A DNA stretch of 64,000 nucleotides from Caprella mutica (Eukaryota; Arthropoda; Malacostraca; Amphipoda; Caprellidae). The position numbers and the translations under genes were made by a program. Location of the stretch: the NCBI GenBank assembly GCA_947561585.1, contig CANNZV010002567.1, positions 28,731-92,730 of the forward strand. The letters are read 5' to 3'. Shown here piece after piece: positions 53,432-61,526 of the stretch. Position 1 is the first letter of the stretch, and each line of letters starts with the position of its first letter. The notes beneath the pieces are model-generated. The model worked only from the letters and a program-made list of their open reading frames with translations, ran no database searches and was not told where the DNA came from.

Positions 53432-54403
53432 TTAAAGGTTTTCTCCAATTACTCTGCAAGGTGGGTTGCCTAAGTCAGGGTTAAGGTAATGAGAAATGAA
53501 AATTTGAGAAGAGGACCAGAAAGCCGCTTTCACAATATCGGCTGGAGGAACTCCTCTGCACCAAGCTAAGGATGTTGAATGCTTCCGAACGTCGTGGGCC
53601 TTAGGTAGGGAGTTGGGGCAGGCAATCTCGATACTCCTGCATAACCACGAAGAAATACTTGACGTCTGTAGTTTCCTTCCAGAGATAGGGTGAAGAAATA
53701 ACCCATCCTCTCCCGTATCTTGTGTCTTCATAAGGTAGGTAGATATTGCCTTCACAGGACATAGTTGATGCGTTCGTCCATTTACACTCAACTCCTTGAA
53801 GGAAATATTAGGTGGTGATCTAGATTCCCGTTGGTTTTTATACAGAAAACCCGGCCTTACCGGTATAATCACCTCCTGTCTATTCCTGTAGAAAACCACT
53901 CCTGGTCTAAACATAGCAGCAAGCTCTGAAGCTCTATTAGCAGTGGCTAGGGCTGTAAGGAAAAGGGTTTTCTCCAACAGACATTCAAGTGTCGCAGACT
54001 GGTTATCAAATTCTTCCCCCTTGAATCTCTGCAGGACTGTAGATAAGTTCCATTGAGGTATGATACGTCTTCGAGGAGGTTTTGCTAGGAATTGCGCTCT
54101 GCTTAACAAGCGAAAATCCTCTGAGGATACATCTATGTTGAATCCTAGTCTGAGGGGTCTGGCGATGGCTCCTCTGTAAGCCAGGACGGTGCGGCAAGCC
54201 AGACCACTCTGGAATGACTCCTCCAAAAACTGTAATACATGAGCTTGAGAGAGTGTCTGGAATTCGTTTTCCCTAAACCAGTTTTGTAGACGGCGCCAAG
54301 CTACCTCCTGCTGTCTTGATGTAGACTCTCTGAAAGCAGTTCCTAAACGGTTGGCAACCTCAGTGCCACATCTCTGTTCGTAACAGTTCCTTAAAAACTC
54401 CAT
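53432..54403 (-). CDS. DIRS tyrosine recombinase (YR)
   Basis: A tyrosine recombinase of 323 residues if started at the ATG at 54401-54403, which overlaps the RT stop codon (54391-54393) in the -1 frame. The conserved fold begins right there (MEFLRNCYEQRCG), so this start needs no extra N-terminal sequence. Catalytic residues, numbered in the longer 918-codon open frame that runs from 56188: Arg 752 (ATANRASEL), His 865 and Arg 868 (KAHDVRKHSTSL), and Tyr 901 (IFISHYL). Numbered from the proposed start these are 157, 270, 273 and 306. The enzyme would insert the circular element DNA. The upstream 595 codons of the open frame lie on the RT gene and look like a shadow, but a -1 frameshift fusion is also possible. 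Confidence 0.85.
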   Translation of the reverse strand: MEFLRNCYEQRCGTEVANRLGTAFRESTSRQQEVAWRRLQNWFRENEFQTLSQAHVLQFLEESFQSGLACRTVLAYRGAIARPLRLGFNIDVSSEDFRLLSRAQFLAKPPRRRIIPQWNLSTVLQRFKGEEFDNQSATLECLLEKTLFLTALATANRASELAAMFRPGVVFYRNRQEVIIPVRPGFLYKNQRESRSPPNISFKELSVNGRTHQLCPVKAISTYLMKTQDTGEDGLFLHPISGRKLQTSSISSWLCRSIEIACPNSLPKAHDVRKHSTSLAWCRGVPPADIVKAAFWSSSQIFISHYLNPDLGNPPCRVIGENL

Positions 54404-56502
54404 GCGAGAAGAGGAGAGGAACTGCCGAACACGTTCTCCACCCTCCTCCCTTGGACCCACTGGAACGGAGGATCCCGAATCATTAGAGTCCTGACTGTCA
54501 TCTCTGACAACAGATTGAACCAGGGTTGGTTTGGGTACCAGGGCGCGACAATCACGCCGTGAGCCTCGATTTCCCTCAATCGCACTAAAACCCTCAAAAT
54601 CTGTCGGGCTGGAGGAAAGACATACACCCTCTCCCATCTCCGAAGATCTGTCACAAAGAAGTTCGTTGCTTGGGCATCCGGGTGTTCGTACGGGCTTATG
54701 AAGTCCGGCAACATTGTATTGTGAGGTGTCGCCATCAGATCCATCTGTAGAGGTCCGAATATCTCCTGGATCCTCAGAAAAGCTCGAGACGTTAATGTCC
54801 ACTCTGTAGGAGCTGGTTTGTCCCTTGACAAGGCATCTGCTGTTGCGTTCAGCGGTCCTGGAATGTAATGGCATGTCAGTGTCATTCTTTTGGCCACCAA
54901 TACCTTCTTTAGCTTCCTCATGACCTCGTCTAGATCCTGAGATCTTCTCGATCCTTGGTTCCTCAGGCAGTAAAAAGCAGGTTGATTGTCTGTGGAGAGA
55001 GCAATCACTGCTTCCTCCGGAATCAATCCCGATTCTAGTGTGAAGAGGACCGCCAATAGTTCTTTGACATTTATATGTCGAGTTCTCTCCCACGGTGACC
55101 AAAGGCCCTGTAGAAAGGAACCGTCTCCTGTGTGGGCTCCGTATCCTGCATTTGAGGCATCTGTCCACAGAAGGATGGAAGGCTCTTTCGTCCTGAATTT
55201 CGCATATGTCGAAAGGTTCAGAGGGTTGGTCCACCAACTCAGGGCTTCGCTGAGTTCGGGTTGAATCTCTCTTGGACAATCGCGGTCCGTCCTGTTGATT
55301 CTGGCTACTAGCCGGATGAATTGGTGTGCTTGAAATTTTCCCCAATAAAGTATCTGCCCTGCAAAGGCCATAAGACCTTGAATCTCCTCTAGATGACGTA
55401 GAGAACTCGTCTGCCTCTCCATCACAGTTTGGGCTCTTGAGGTGATTTTCAAAATCATCTCCCTTGGTAGGGCTAACTGGCCTAAGTCTGTTCGCCAACG
55501 TACTCCCAACCAAACGAGATCCTGTGTTGGTAATAGCTCTGACTTCTCCATATTTATGCAGAAGCCTATTTCTTGAAGGGTCGACAGGCAATTCCTTATG
55601 GATAGCTTTAGTTCTTCTGGAGATTCTGCCCAAATAATCCAATCGTCCAGGTACGCTAATGCTCTTACTCCCTGTTGTCTTACTTTCCGAAGAGGGAACT
55701 CCATCAGGCGAGTGAAGATGTAAGGAGCTGAAGAGAGTCCAAAGGGTAGGGCTTGGAATCGATACAGGTCTTTTCCGTGTGAAAAGGTAAGGTATTTCTG
55801 CATTCGGGGATGTACTGGAACATGAAGGTAAGCGTCCTTTATATCCAACTTTGCCATCCAGGCACCCAAAGGCAGGGTTTCCCTCAAGGTTACGTGATTG
55901 CACATCTTGAACTTCGGTGTGCGTATGAAAAGATTTAGTTCCTTCAAGTCGAGAATTAGACGTAAACTCCCGTCTGACTTGGGAACCCCAAAAATCCTTG
56001 ACTGAAAACAAAGGTTTTCTGAGGATTTTATGATCACGTCCTGTTCTCTGAACTTCTTTACTAGAGAGGACAACTTGTCTTGTATCTTTGAATATTTTGG
56101 TTTTTGCAAAGTTGGAGTTGAAGACTCCCACTTCCAAGTTATTCCTCGTTGTATAATGTTTCTTTGCCAGCGAGAGGCCTCCTTCCATTTGCCGGCAAAG
56201 TGTCGTAACCTCGCACCGATCCGATAGTCAGGATGAGCCCGTCCTACCTCTTGCTCCTCCTGCTCTGGATCTATATTGAGATGTACTTCCTCTATATCCA
56301 CGAAAAGTCGAACTAGTCCCAGAAGGTCTGAACTGAGAAAACCTCTGCGTTTGATGAGGACCAACCTCTGAATGATCACGATTCCCTGTGGCCCGTCCTC
56401 TAAAAGAGAATTCTCCTCTAGAAGAAGGAAAACCTCCAGACGAGGGGTTCCTGTTCGATGACGTACGATTCCTAAAATTGTTCTGGGCTCTAGGATGAGC
56501 AT
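54391..56502 (-). CDS. DIRS reverse transcriptase-RNase H with methyltransferase-like domain
   Basis: 703 residues from the ATG at 56502; the first 90 or so overlap the end of gag in another frame and are not conserved-looking, so the true start is uncertain. Reverse transcriptase: RIFGVPKSDGSLRLILDLKE near 169-188, MAKLDIKDAYLHVPV (Asp 220, Asp 223), QALPFGLSSAP at 250-260, YLDD at 284-287. RNase H: Asp 448 (LWTDASNAGYGAH), Glu 481 (NVKELLAV), Asp 505 (LSTDNQ), Asp 556 (NATADALSR). Residues about 580-665 (IFGPLQMDLMA, YVFPPARQ, GVIVAPWYPNQPWF) match the region described in DIRS elements as a Dam-like adenine methyltransferase; Ala follows FPP where an aromatic residue is usual, so activity is doubtful. 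No stop or frameshift is seen. Confidence 0.9.
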   Translation of the reverse strand: MLILEPRTILGIVRHRTGTPRLEVFLLLEENSLLEDGPQGIVIIQRLVLIKRRGFLSSDLLGLVRLFVDIEEVHLNIDPEQEEQEVGRAHPDYRIGARLRHFAGKWKEASRWQRNIIQRGITWKWESSTPTLQKPKYSKIQDKLSSLVKKFREQDVIIKSSENLCFQSRIFGVPKSDGSLRLILDLKELNLFIRTPKFKMCNHVTLRETLPLGAWMAKLDIKDAYLHVPVHPRMQKYLTFSHGKDLYRFQALPFGLSSAPYIFTRLMEFPLRKVRQQGVRALAYLDDWIIWAESPEELKLSIRNCLSTLQEIGFCINMEKSELLPTQDLVWLGVRWRTDLGQLALPREMILKITSRAQTVMERQTSSLRHLEEIQGLMAFAGQILYWGKFQAHQFIRLVARINRTDRDCPREIQPELSEALSWWTNPLNLSTYAKFRTKEPSILLWTDASNAGYGAHTGDGSFLQGLWSPWERTRHINVKELLAVLFTLESGLIPEEAVIALSTDNQPAFYCLRNQGSRRSQDLDEVMRKLKKVLVAKRMTLTCHYIPGPLNATADALSRDKPAPTEWTLTSRAFLRIQEIFGPLQMDLMATPHNTMLPDFISPYEHPDAQATNFFVTDLRRWERVYVFPPARQILRVLVRLREIEAHGVIVAPWYPNQPWFNLLSEMTVRTLMIRDPPFQWVQGRRVENVFGSSSPLLAWSF

Positions 56503-57223
56503 ATCCTCTACTCTGAGGCCGGCTGGCTCTAGCTGTCGCTGGAAGATAGCCTGACTGTGAAGAACCTATGCCTCGTCCTCTTGGAGGAATCACGGCAATC
56601 TCCTGACCTCCTGAAACGAAGGCAGTTCCGTAAGGGCGGGAGGAAGATCTCTGACTGGAAAGTCTTCCCACCTTCCAGGTACCGTCAATTTTAGCTTGTC
56701 TCGAAGCAGAAATGGCTTTCTCCTCAGTTTCTTTAGACCAAAGAGAAGAAGAGAAAGGGTCAGCCTCTATCAGAATAGACGAGATAGATTCTGTCCTGAT
56801 AGGTCTACAGATTTCGGATCGGATGCCCTTCCTACCATCGGCAAAACGCTGTGCCAGACTGCGAATAGATGGTTCAAAAAGGGAGGTGGTTGCTTTCATA
56901 GCATTTCGAACCAAGGAGAAGTGGGTGTATGCCTCGTCCAAGGATTTGAAATCTTTCATGTTTTCTGGTTCTATGAGGGAGCAACAGACTTCTAAGCTCT
57001 TGAAGGCCACACTTTGAGAGAACAAGGCTTCTCTCAAAGCAAAATCCTTCTCTACCCATTCCTTTTTAAGACCTGACGTGCCTCCCTCAAGAGGGCCCGA
57101 CAACTTAGCGGCTTTAGCGGGTAATCGAGGAGCCTTCATGCATTCCACAAAACTCTTAGTTTCCTTGTCTAGACCCTCCATTTTCAGATCAAATGTGGGA
57201 AGAAACGGCACAGTCTTACTCAT
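56228..57223 (-). CDS. DIRS gag, C-terminal part (after amber codon)
   Basis: 331 codons from ATG 57223, in the same frame as the upstream gag ORF. The 22 codons between the amber stop and this ATG are open and read as ordinary gag-like protein, so the two ORFs are one gag of about 890 codons broken by a TAG. The segment FLPTFDLKMEGLDKETKSF and the acidic/helical region up to about residue 165 resemble the conserved core of DIRS gag. The last 130 residues are rich in Arg, Gly, Ser and Asn (RGYAHPRAQNNFRNRTSS, SFRGRATGNRD, RAGGARGRTGSS), fitting RNA binding. The 3' end overlaps the RT frame by 275 bp, with RT in the +1 frame. Assignment is by position and composition. Confidence 0.7.
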   Translation of the reverse strand: MSKTVPFLPTFDLKMEGLDKETKSFVECMKAPRLPAKAAKLSGPLEGGTSGLKKEWVEKDFALREALFSQSVAFKSLEVCCSLIEPENMKDFKSLDEAYTHFSLVRNAMKATTSLFEPSIRSLAQRFADGRKGIRSEICRPIRTESISSILIEADPFSSSLWSKETEEKAISASRQAKIDGTWKVGRLSSQRSSSRPYGTAFVSGGQEIAVIPPRGRGIGSSQSGYLPATARASRPQSRGYAHPRAQNNFRNRTSSNRNPSSGGFPSSRGEFSFRGRATGNRDHSEVGPHQTQRFSQFRPSGTSSTFRGYRGSTSQYRSRAGGARGRTGSS

Positions 57224-57289
57224 CCCTAGGAGAGATTTACACCTCTCAGAAAAGGAGAAACCCAGAGATCTAGATTCCTCTCCCAGTGC

Positions 57290-58900
57290 CTAGCCCACTG
57301 AAGTTCTAACGCGTCCTGATTGAATAGGTGCCGCTAGAGCCTCAAAGGGCTGGGCCTTGGAAGGAATCCTCTTTGGTGTAACATAGGGTGTTGACTGTGA
57401 AACGAGGGAGTGAAGATCTTCATTCCCGTAACTTAATGGTTTAAAAACGCATTTGTTATTTCTGATGCCGAGAACGACATCTGAGGGTCCGAAGGTATAG
57501 TCTCCAACCACCAATAAACCTGTCTCCGAATCCGCACTAGCGTGGAAAGGAACCTGGAACCACATCTCAGTAATGGGTACCAGTTCTGTTAACCCTCTTC
57601 CGGAGTTTTCATGGCTCATAGACGATGAGTTCTGTGACTCTGCTGTGTCAATTCTTGAGGCTGGAGCGAGAGATGTAGCGATGATAGCAGGGGGATGGAC
57701 AACTTGATTTCTAGTTATCTCAGCGAACTCTGGAGCCTCAGGAGTTCCTGAATATCTTGGGAGATCTAAATGAACCATCGAGGGCACCTCGCTAATTTCA
57801 GTCAATCTTTCCGCACCAGAAGTTATGGAAGGAGCCTGGTTTGTCTGCATAGCCGGAGAAGCCAAGACTCTATGAGGGTTGTTTATTCCTTGATTTAAAG
57901 GAGAGGACCAACCGTCACTGCGTGACTCATCATCCGAGTCATCGTCATTGGAAGACTTTTCATATTGGTTATAACAAGAACCAGACGTGCCAGAAAATTC
58001 AGGGACAATTTCTTGAGGCAAGAGATCTTGTCTCGTCTTACAGGGTCCTGGAAGCTGTTGGTTAGTCACTCCTGATGCTAGATTCTCCAAAGAGGACTGT
58101 ATGGCCGAGATGGACTGTGATAAAGCCGAAATCGAAGCTTGCATTGGTGCTTGCGATCCAGCTATCTCCTGCTGCATGAAGGATTTCCAATCCTTTCCTG
58201 TAGACCTAGGGACCTGGAACTCAGCCCTGAAGGTATCAGGAGGGACAGAACATACGTCAAGATCCGGTTCTTCAAACAACCAATCAGAGTTCTGCAAATT
58301 CAAATTGTCACCTTCATTATGAGTTGCAATAATATTATCAAACTCCATCCCTACTGGAGAAATGATTCCTGGAGATTGAATCTCTATTTCCCTCGCTTCA
58401 ACGGGCACAGCAGTGACACGTGGTGACCCTTTTTGAGCGGTCTGGCATCTCTTTCTCTCTCCTTCACAATGCTCCTCTGTTTTCCGCTTTTGAGAAGATT
58501 GAGGTTCCGAAAAGGATCGATCTGAAGAAGATGAGGCTACTCTGTGAAGAATTTCCAACCCAATTAGGAACTCTGCTAAACCTTGACACCAGTCCCTGGT
58601 AAACTGGTCCCTGATCAAAATGGAAGGCCAGATCGCTGGAACTGTGGGTCCTACAAGCTTGCTCTTAGCTCTGGCTCTAGAAAGAGAAGTCACCCAGTCG
58701 ATGAAATTCTCCCGTGCCGCTCCCCTAGCCTCCGAGGCTATTGAAGATGTGGCTTCTTCAAACATCTGTAGACAATGTGCACAGCTTGTTGGCTGGAAGA
58801 GCTTCCTTCTCCAGCAGCTTGCACATCTTAAACATTGTGCATGGGAGTTTTTCACCTTTTCACAATTCTTGCATTTCTTAATTTTCACAACCACAGACAT
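57290..58900 (-). CDS. DIRS gag, N-terminal part (ends at in-frame TAG)
   Basis: 536 codons. The N-terminus has seven ordered cysteines (residues 10, 13, 23, 26, 29, 40, 43: CX2C-X9-CX2CX2C-X10-CX2C), probably a zinc-binding module, followed by a helical part (about 50-120) and a long Ser/Glu/Pro-rich, probably disordered region. A basic KRKTEEHCEGERKRC near 144-158 could be a nuclear localisation signal. The frame ends ...VRTSVG-TAG and is open again at once; the downstream part is the 331-codon ORF. I read this as the first half of gag. The start ATG at 58898-58900 is the first in frame that keeps all cysteines. Confidence 0.65.
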   Translation of the reverse strand: MSVVVKIKKCKNCEKVKNSHAQCLRCASCWRRKLFQPTSCAHCLQMFEEATSSIASEARGAARENFIDWVTSLSRARAKSKLVGPTVPAIWPSILIRDQFTRDWCQGLAEFLIGLEILHRVASSSSDRSFSEPQSSQKRKTEEHCEGERKRCQTAQKGSPRVTAVPVEAREIEIQSPGIISPVGMEFDNIIATHNEGDNLNLQNSDWLFEEPDLDVCSVPPDTFRAEFQVPRSTGKDWKSFMQQEIAGSQAPMQASISALSQSISAIQSSLENLASGVTNQQLPGPCKTRQDLLPQEIVPEFSGTSGSCYNQYEKSSNDDDSDDESRSDGWSSPLNQGINNPHRVLASPAMQTNQAPSITSGAERLTEISEVPSMVHLDLPRYSGTPEAPEFAEITRNQVVHPPAIIATSLAPASRIDTAESQNSSSMSHENSGRGLTELVPITEMWFQVPFHASADSETGLLVVGDYTFGPSDVVLGIRNNKCVFKPLSYGNEDLHSLVSQSTPYVTPKRIPSKAQPFEALAAPIQSGRVRTSVG

Positions 58901-59241
58901 AATGCTCTTTAGAATTAATTAATTCTGCCGAAGGAAAAAAGAAAGACATTAGACAAATTTATAAAAGAATATGCACTAGCATTTGTATCTGCCGCATATA
59001 TTCTGATTTATCCTATCTCAAATATAAGAAAACAAAATTTATACAAAGTCCCAGAGCCAGCTATGTGGATGGGACCAAATAAAACAACTTTTTTAGTTCA
59101 GATTGTCTTGGCTATTTACAACTTTTTCGCAACTTGTAAGTGTGAAAAAGAAGAGATTATTCTTTCAGTCTCAGAGTATTCAAAATACATGATTTATGAA
59201 AAAACTCTGGAAATTTTAATATCAGAGTTAAGACATTTTTT

Positions 59242-59575
59242 TTGTCTTTTCCTTACTTTTTTCTGACTTTATTTTGTCATTTTTCTGACTTTATTTTGTC
59301 ATATTTCTGACTTTATTTTGTCATATTTCTGACTTTATTTTGTCTTTTTTCTGACTTTATTTTGTCTCTTTTCAGACTTTATTTTGTCTTTTTTCAGACT
59401 TTATTTTGTCATTTTTCTGACTTTATTTTGTCATTTTTCTGACTTTATTTTGTCTTTTTTCAGACTTTATTTTGTCATTTTTCTGACTTTATTTTGTCTT
59501 TTTTCTGACTTTATTTCGTCTTTTTTCAGACTTTATTTTGTCTTTTTTCAGACTTTATTTTGTCTTTTCCTTTTT
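59242..59575. repeat. 22-bp minisatellite in DIRS leader
   Basis: About 15 units of CTGACTTTATTTTGTCATTT plus two bases, with a CAGACTTTATTTTGTCTTTT variant. Exact 22-bp spacing at 59263, 59285, 59307 and 59329. Its mRNA-sense strand is A-rich and free of T-runs. Confidence 0.93.
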
Positions 59576-59624
59576 TTTGGCTTTTCTTTTTCTTTTTCTC
59601 AGGGATGAGAAAGAAGAAAATATT

Positions 59625-60640
59625 TTCAAATCCCAGAACCACTATGTGGATGGGACCACAAAAAAGAAAAAATCCTTGAGCTTGTACCCTGGAGAAACCT
59701 TATGGGAATACTCCAGAATTTAAGTTATAGCCAGTCAATTCATTATCACTCCACTCGATGACACCTTTCGGAAAGAGCAGGGATCTCCACCAACGCCGAG
59801 GGTAACCTGGATTTGGTCCCCAAGGTTGAGGTGTACAATAGGGTCTAGGCCCCGTAAATAACTCAAGTCTAGGGTCACCAAGGACAATTATAGACAGGGT
59901 TCTTCATCCATGCGAGTGACATTGCGGAGCTAGGCTCAGAGAAACTTGTTTAGGATGGAAGGACATGTCAATTGGTGGTCTTCAAGACACCAAAAGTCAT
60001 ATGGTGAGTCTTTAAGTTATCTCACCAGGAAAGAAAATTAAATAAAACAAAGGCTGTGAGCCAGTGAATTCCAAAAATCCTCTCTCCCCCAATGTATCCT
60101 GAAGCAACCTTAAGGGAAAACTCCAGAATTTGGTTTTGATTTTTCCCTTCATATCACCCCACTCAATGACACCTTTCGGAAAGAGCAGGGATCCCCACCA
60201 ACGACGAGGGTAACCTGGTTTTGGTCCCCCAGGTCGAGGTGTACAATAAGGTCAAGGTAAGTAACTCAAGTCTCGTCTCCGCCAAGGACAATTATAGACC
60301 AGGTTCTTCATCCATGCGAGTGACATTGCGGAGCTAGGCTCGGAGAACACTCGTTTAGGATGGAAGGATATGTGAATTGGTGGGTTTTAAACACCAAATA
60401 TCATATGGAGAGTCTTTAAGTTATCTCACCAGGAAAAAGAATTAAATGAAAACAAGAGCTGGAAGCCAGTGAATTCATAAATCCTCCCTCTCCCCAAAAG
60501 GCAAAAAGATATATCAATTGGTAGTGTACCCTAGGGTCAAGGTCTCGAAAAACTATCCTAGGCCCCCAAAAGATATATGGTGAGTCTATAAGTTATCTCA
60601 CCAGGAGAAAATGTTAAATGAAAACCATGCATAAGGCAAG
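59625..60640. repeat. ~408-bp tandem repeats in DIRS leader, two full copies and a partial
   Basis: Landmarks recur about 408 bp apart: ACTCGATGACACCTTTCGGA at 59753 and ACTCAATGACACCTTTCGGA at 60161; TTCTTCATCCATGCGAGTGA near 59900 and 60305; AGTTATCTCACCAGGAAA near 60015 and 60420, with a third near 60592 in a shorter unit. TATGTGGATGGGACCA at about 59645 also occurs near 59062, so the repeat once extended further toward gag. Confidence 0.85.
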
Positions 60641-60893
60641 GTAATTCAGTAAAACACATTCTCCCCTTAGGACGGATAGAAAACAAAGAGTAAGCAGTGT
60701 CTAAACTCAGAATAATTAAGGTTATTAGCCAGATTTTCTAAAACTTAAGATAAAAATTCAACTCTGAATTATCAATAAGTGAATTCAAGATTAACCTTAA
60801 TAGTGTACAAACAGTAAACAATTCACTAAACACTGCACATAAACAATCAACCAGAGAGGTTGATGACACCAAGATGTTGACTCCATGAAGAGT

Positions 60894-61097
60894 CGAATGT
60901 AACTGAGGAACATGGCTGATGTACAGACTTATATATCTGAAACAAATTTGAACTTTTGTTGGAGTTAGAATGCACAGGGTACCTGTCTGTGATTACAATG
61001 AGTGTGACGACTCTGAACAGTCCCAAACCAAGATGATGACAAGCCTGAGGGTTGTAGTGCAATCGACAGAGGTACTCTGCGATAGCTCCACTGATAT
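60894..61097. repeat. DIRS inverted terminal repeat, 5' end of element
   Basis: Inverse complement of 52750-52949. The last 43 bases including the terminal ATT (61056-61098) are the part copied in the internal complementary region. Confidence 0.9.
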
Positions 61098-61098
61098 T

Positions 61099-61240
61099 AA
61101 GCCTAACAAACCCAAAAGTCGAAGACCTCGTAGTTTGAAAGCATAAACCTAGTGCTATCCTCTAAAACTGCAAGTGGCGTAAAAAGATAAACACAATAAG
61201 AATGAAAAAAGACAATTTTTAATCCAAATTACAACAGTTC
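61099..61240. repeat. Dispersed repeat R, copy 4, right half
   Basis: AAGCCTAACAAACC, GAAGACCTCGTAGTTTGAAA, GCATAAACCTAGTGCTATCC and CCAAATTACAACAGTTCGAG continue repeat R exactly where the left half stops at 52720. Confidence 0.75.
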
Positions 61241-61293
61241 GAGGCCAAAGGGAACCCCCTTCTATTAAATCAACCACAAACAGCTTCATGATA

Positions 61294-61523
61294 GGGTCAC
61301 GCAGGTAAATTGCGGCCCACTTACTAACTGAGGCCTCTAACTACTGAAACATCATAGCTTCAAAACACACGTCAGAACTTAAATTAATAAGTTATAGCAT
61401 TCACTGTGCTTCTTTTGATAGCTATGCAACATTTTAATGTAATTTTGATTCAAAATGTTGTAGAGACTCTCTTGAGAGGGCTGCAATAAAAAATTAAAAG
61501 GCCGCAATTTACCTGCGTGACCC
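61294..61523. mobile_element. Tc1/mariner-type MITE, 230 bp, TA target duplication
   Basis: Perfect 24-bp terminal inverted repeats: 61294-61317 begins GGGTCACGCAGGTAAATTGC, and 61500-61523 is its exact complement. TA stands immediately outside each end. No coding capacity. The TA target places it with Tc1/mariner/pogo-type transposases; which one moved it is unknown. Confidence 0.85.
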
Positions 61524-61526
61524 TAG

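Larger units (their letters stand above)
58901..60893 (-). other. DIRS 5' leader between terminal repeat and gag
   Basis: About 2 kb of non-coding element DNA upstream of gag on the minus strand, mostly two kinds of tandem repeat (59242-59575 and 59625-60640, listed separately). It presumably contains the promoter and 5' untranslated region. I see no ORF. Confidence 0.6.
52721..61098 (-). mobile_element. DIRS-type tyrosine-recombinase retrotransposon, near complete (8.38 kb)
   Basis: Minus-strand element with all parts of a DIRS-class retrotransposon: gag, RT/RNase H with a methyltransferase-like tail, tyrosine recombinase, inverted terminal repeats of about 200 bp, and an internal complementary region (53014-53109) beside the 3' end. 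DIRS elements are known to make a circular DNA intermediate that the recombinase inserts, so they lack an integrase and the usual target duplication. Here the two ends share a single ATT (52721-52723 and 61096-61098) and the internal region contains the end-to-end junction with one ATT. The only clear defect is an amber codon in gag at 57290-57292. Insertion is inside a copy of repeat R, giving a resolvable empty site. Confidence 0.93.

Noticed and set aside
55900..57293. Forward-strand open frames opposite the DIRS genes
   Set aside because: Shadows of gag and RT on the minus strand, with no independent motif.
59242..59575. The 22-bp minisatellite as a relative of the 24-bp satellite (both contain CTGACT)
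   Set aside because: Period differs and only a short CTGACT-TTAT resemblance is seen; not enough to claim common origin.
60847..61062. 71-codon minus-strand frame at the DIRS end as a protein gene
   Set aside because: It lies in the inverted terminal repeat and recurs at 52730-52957 for the same reason.
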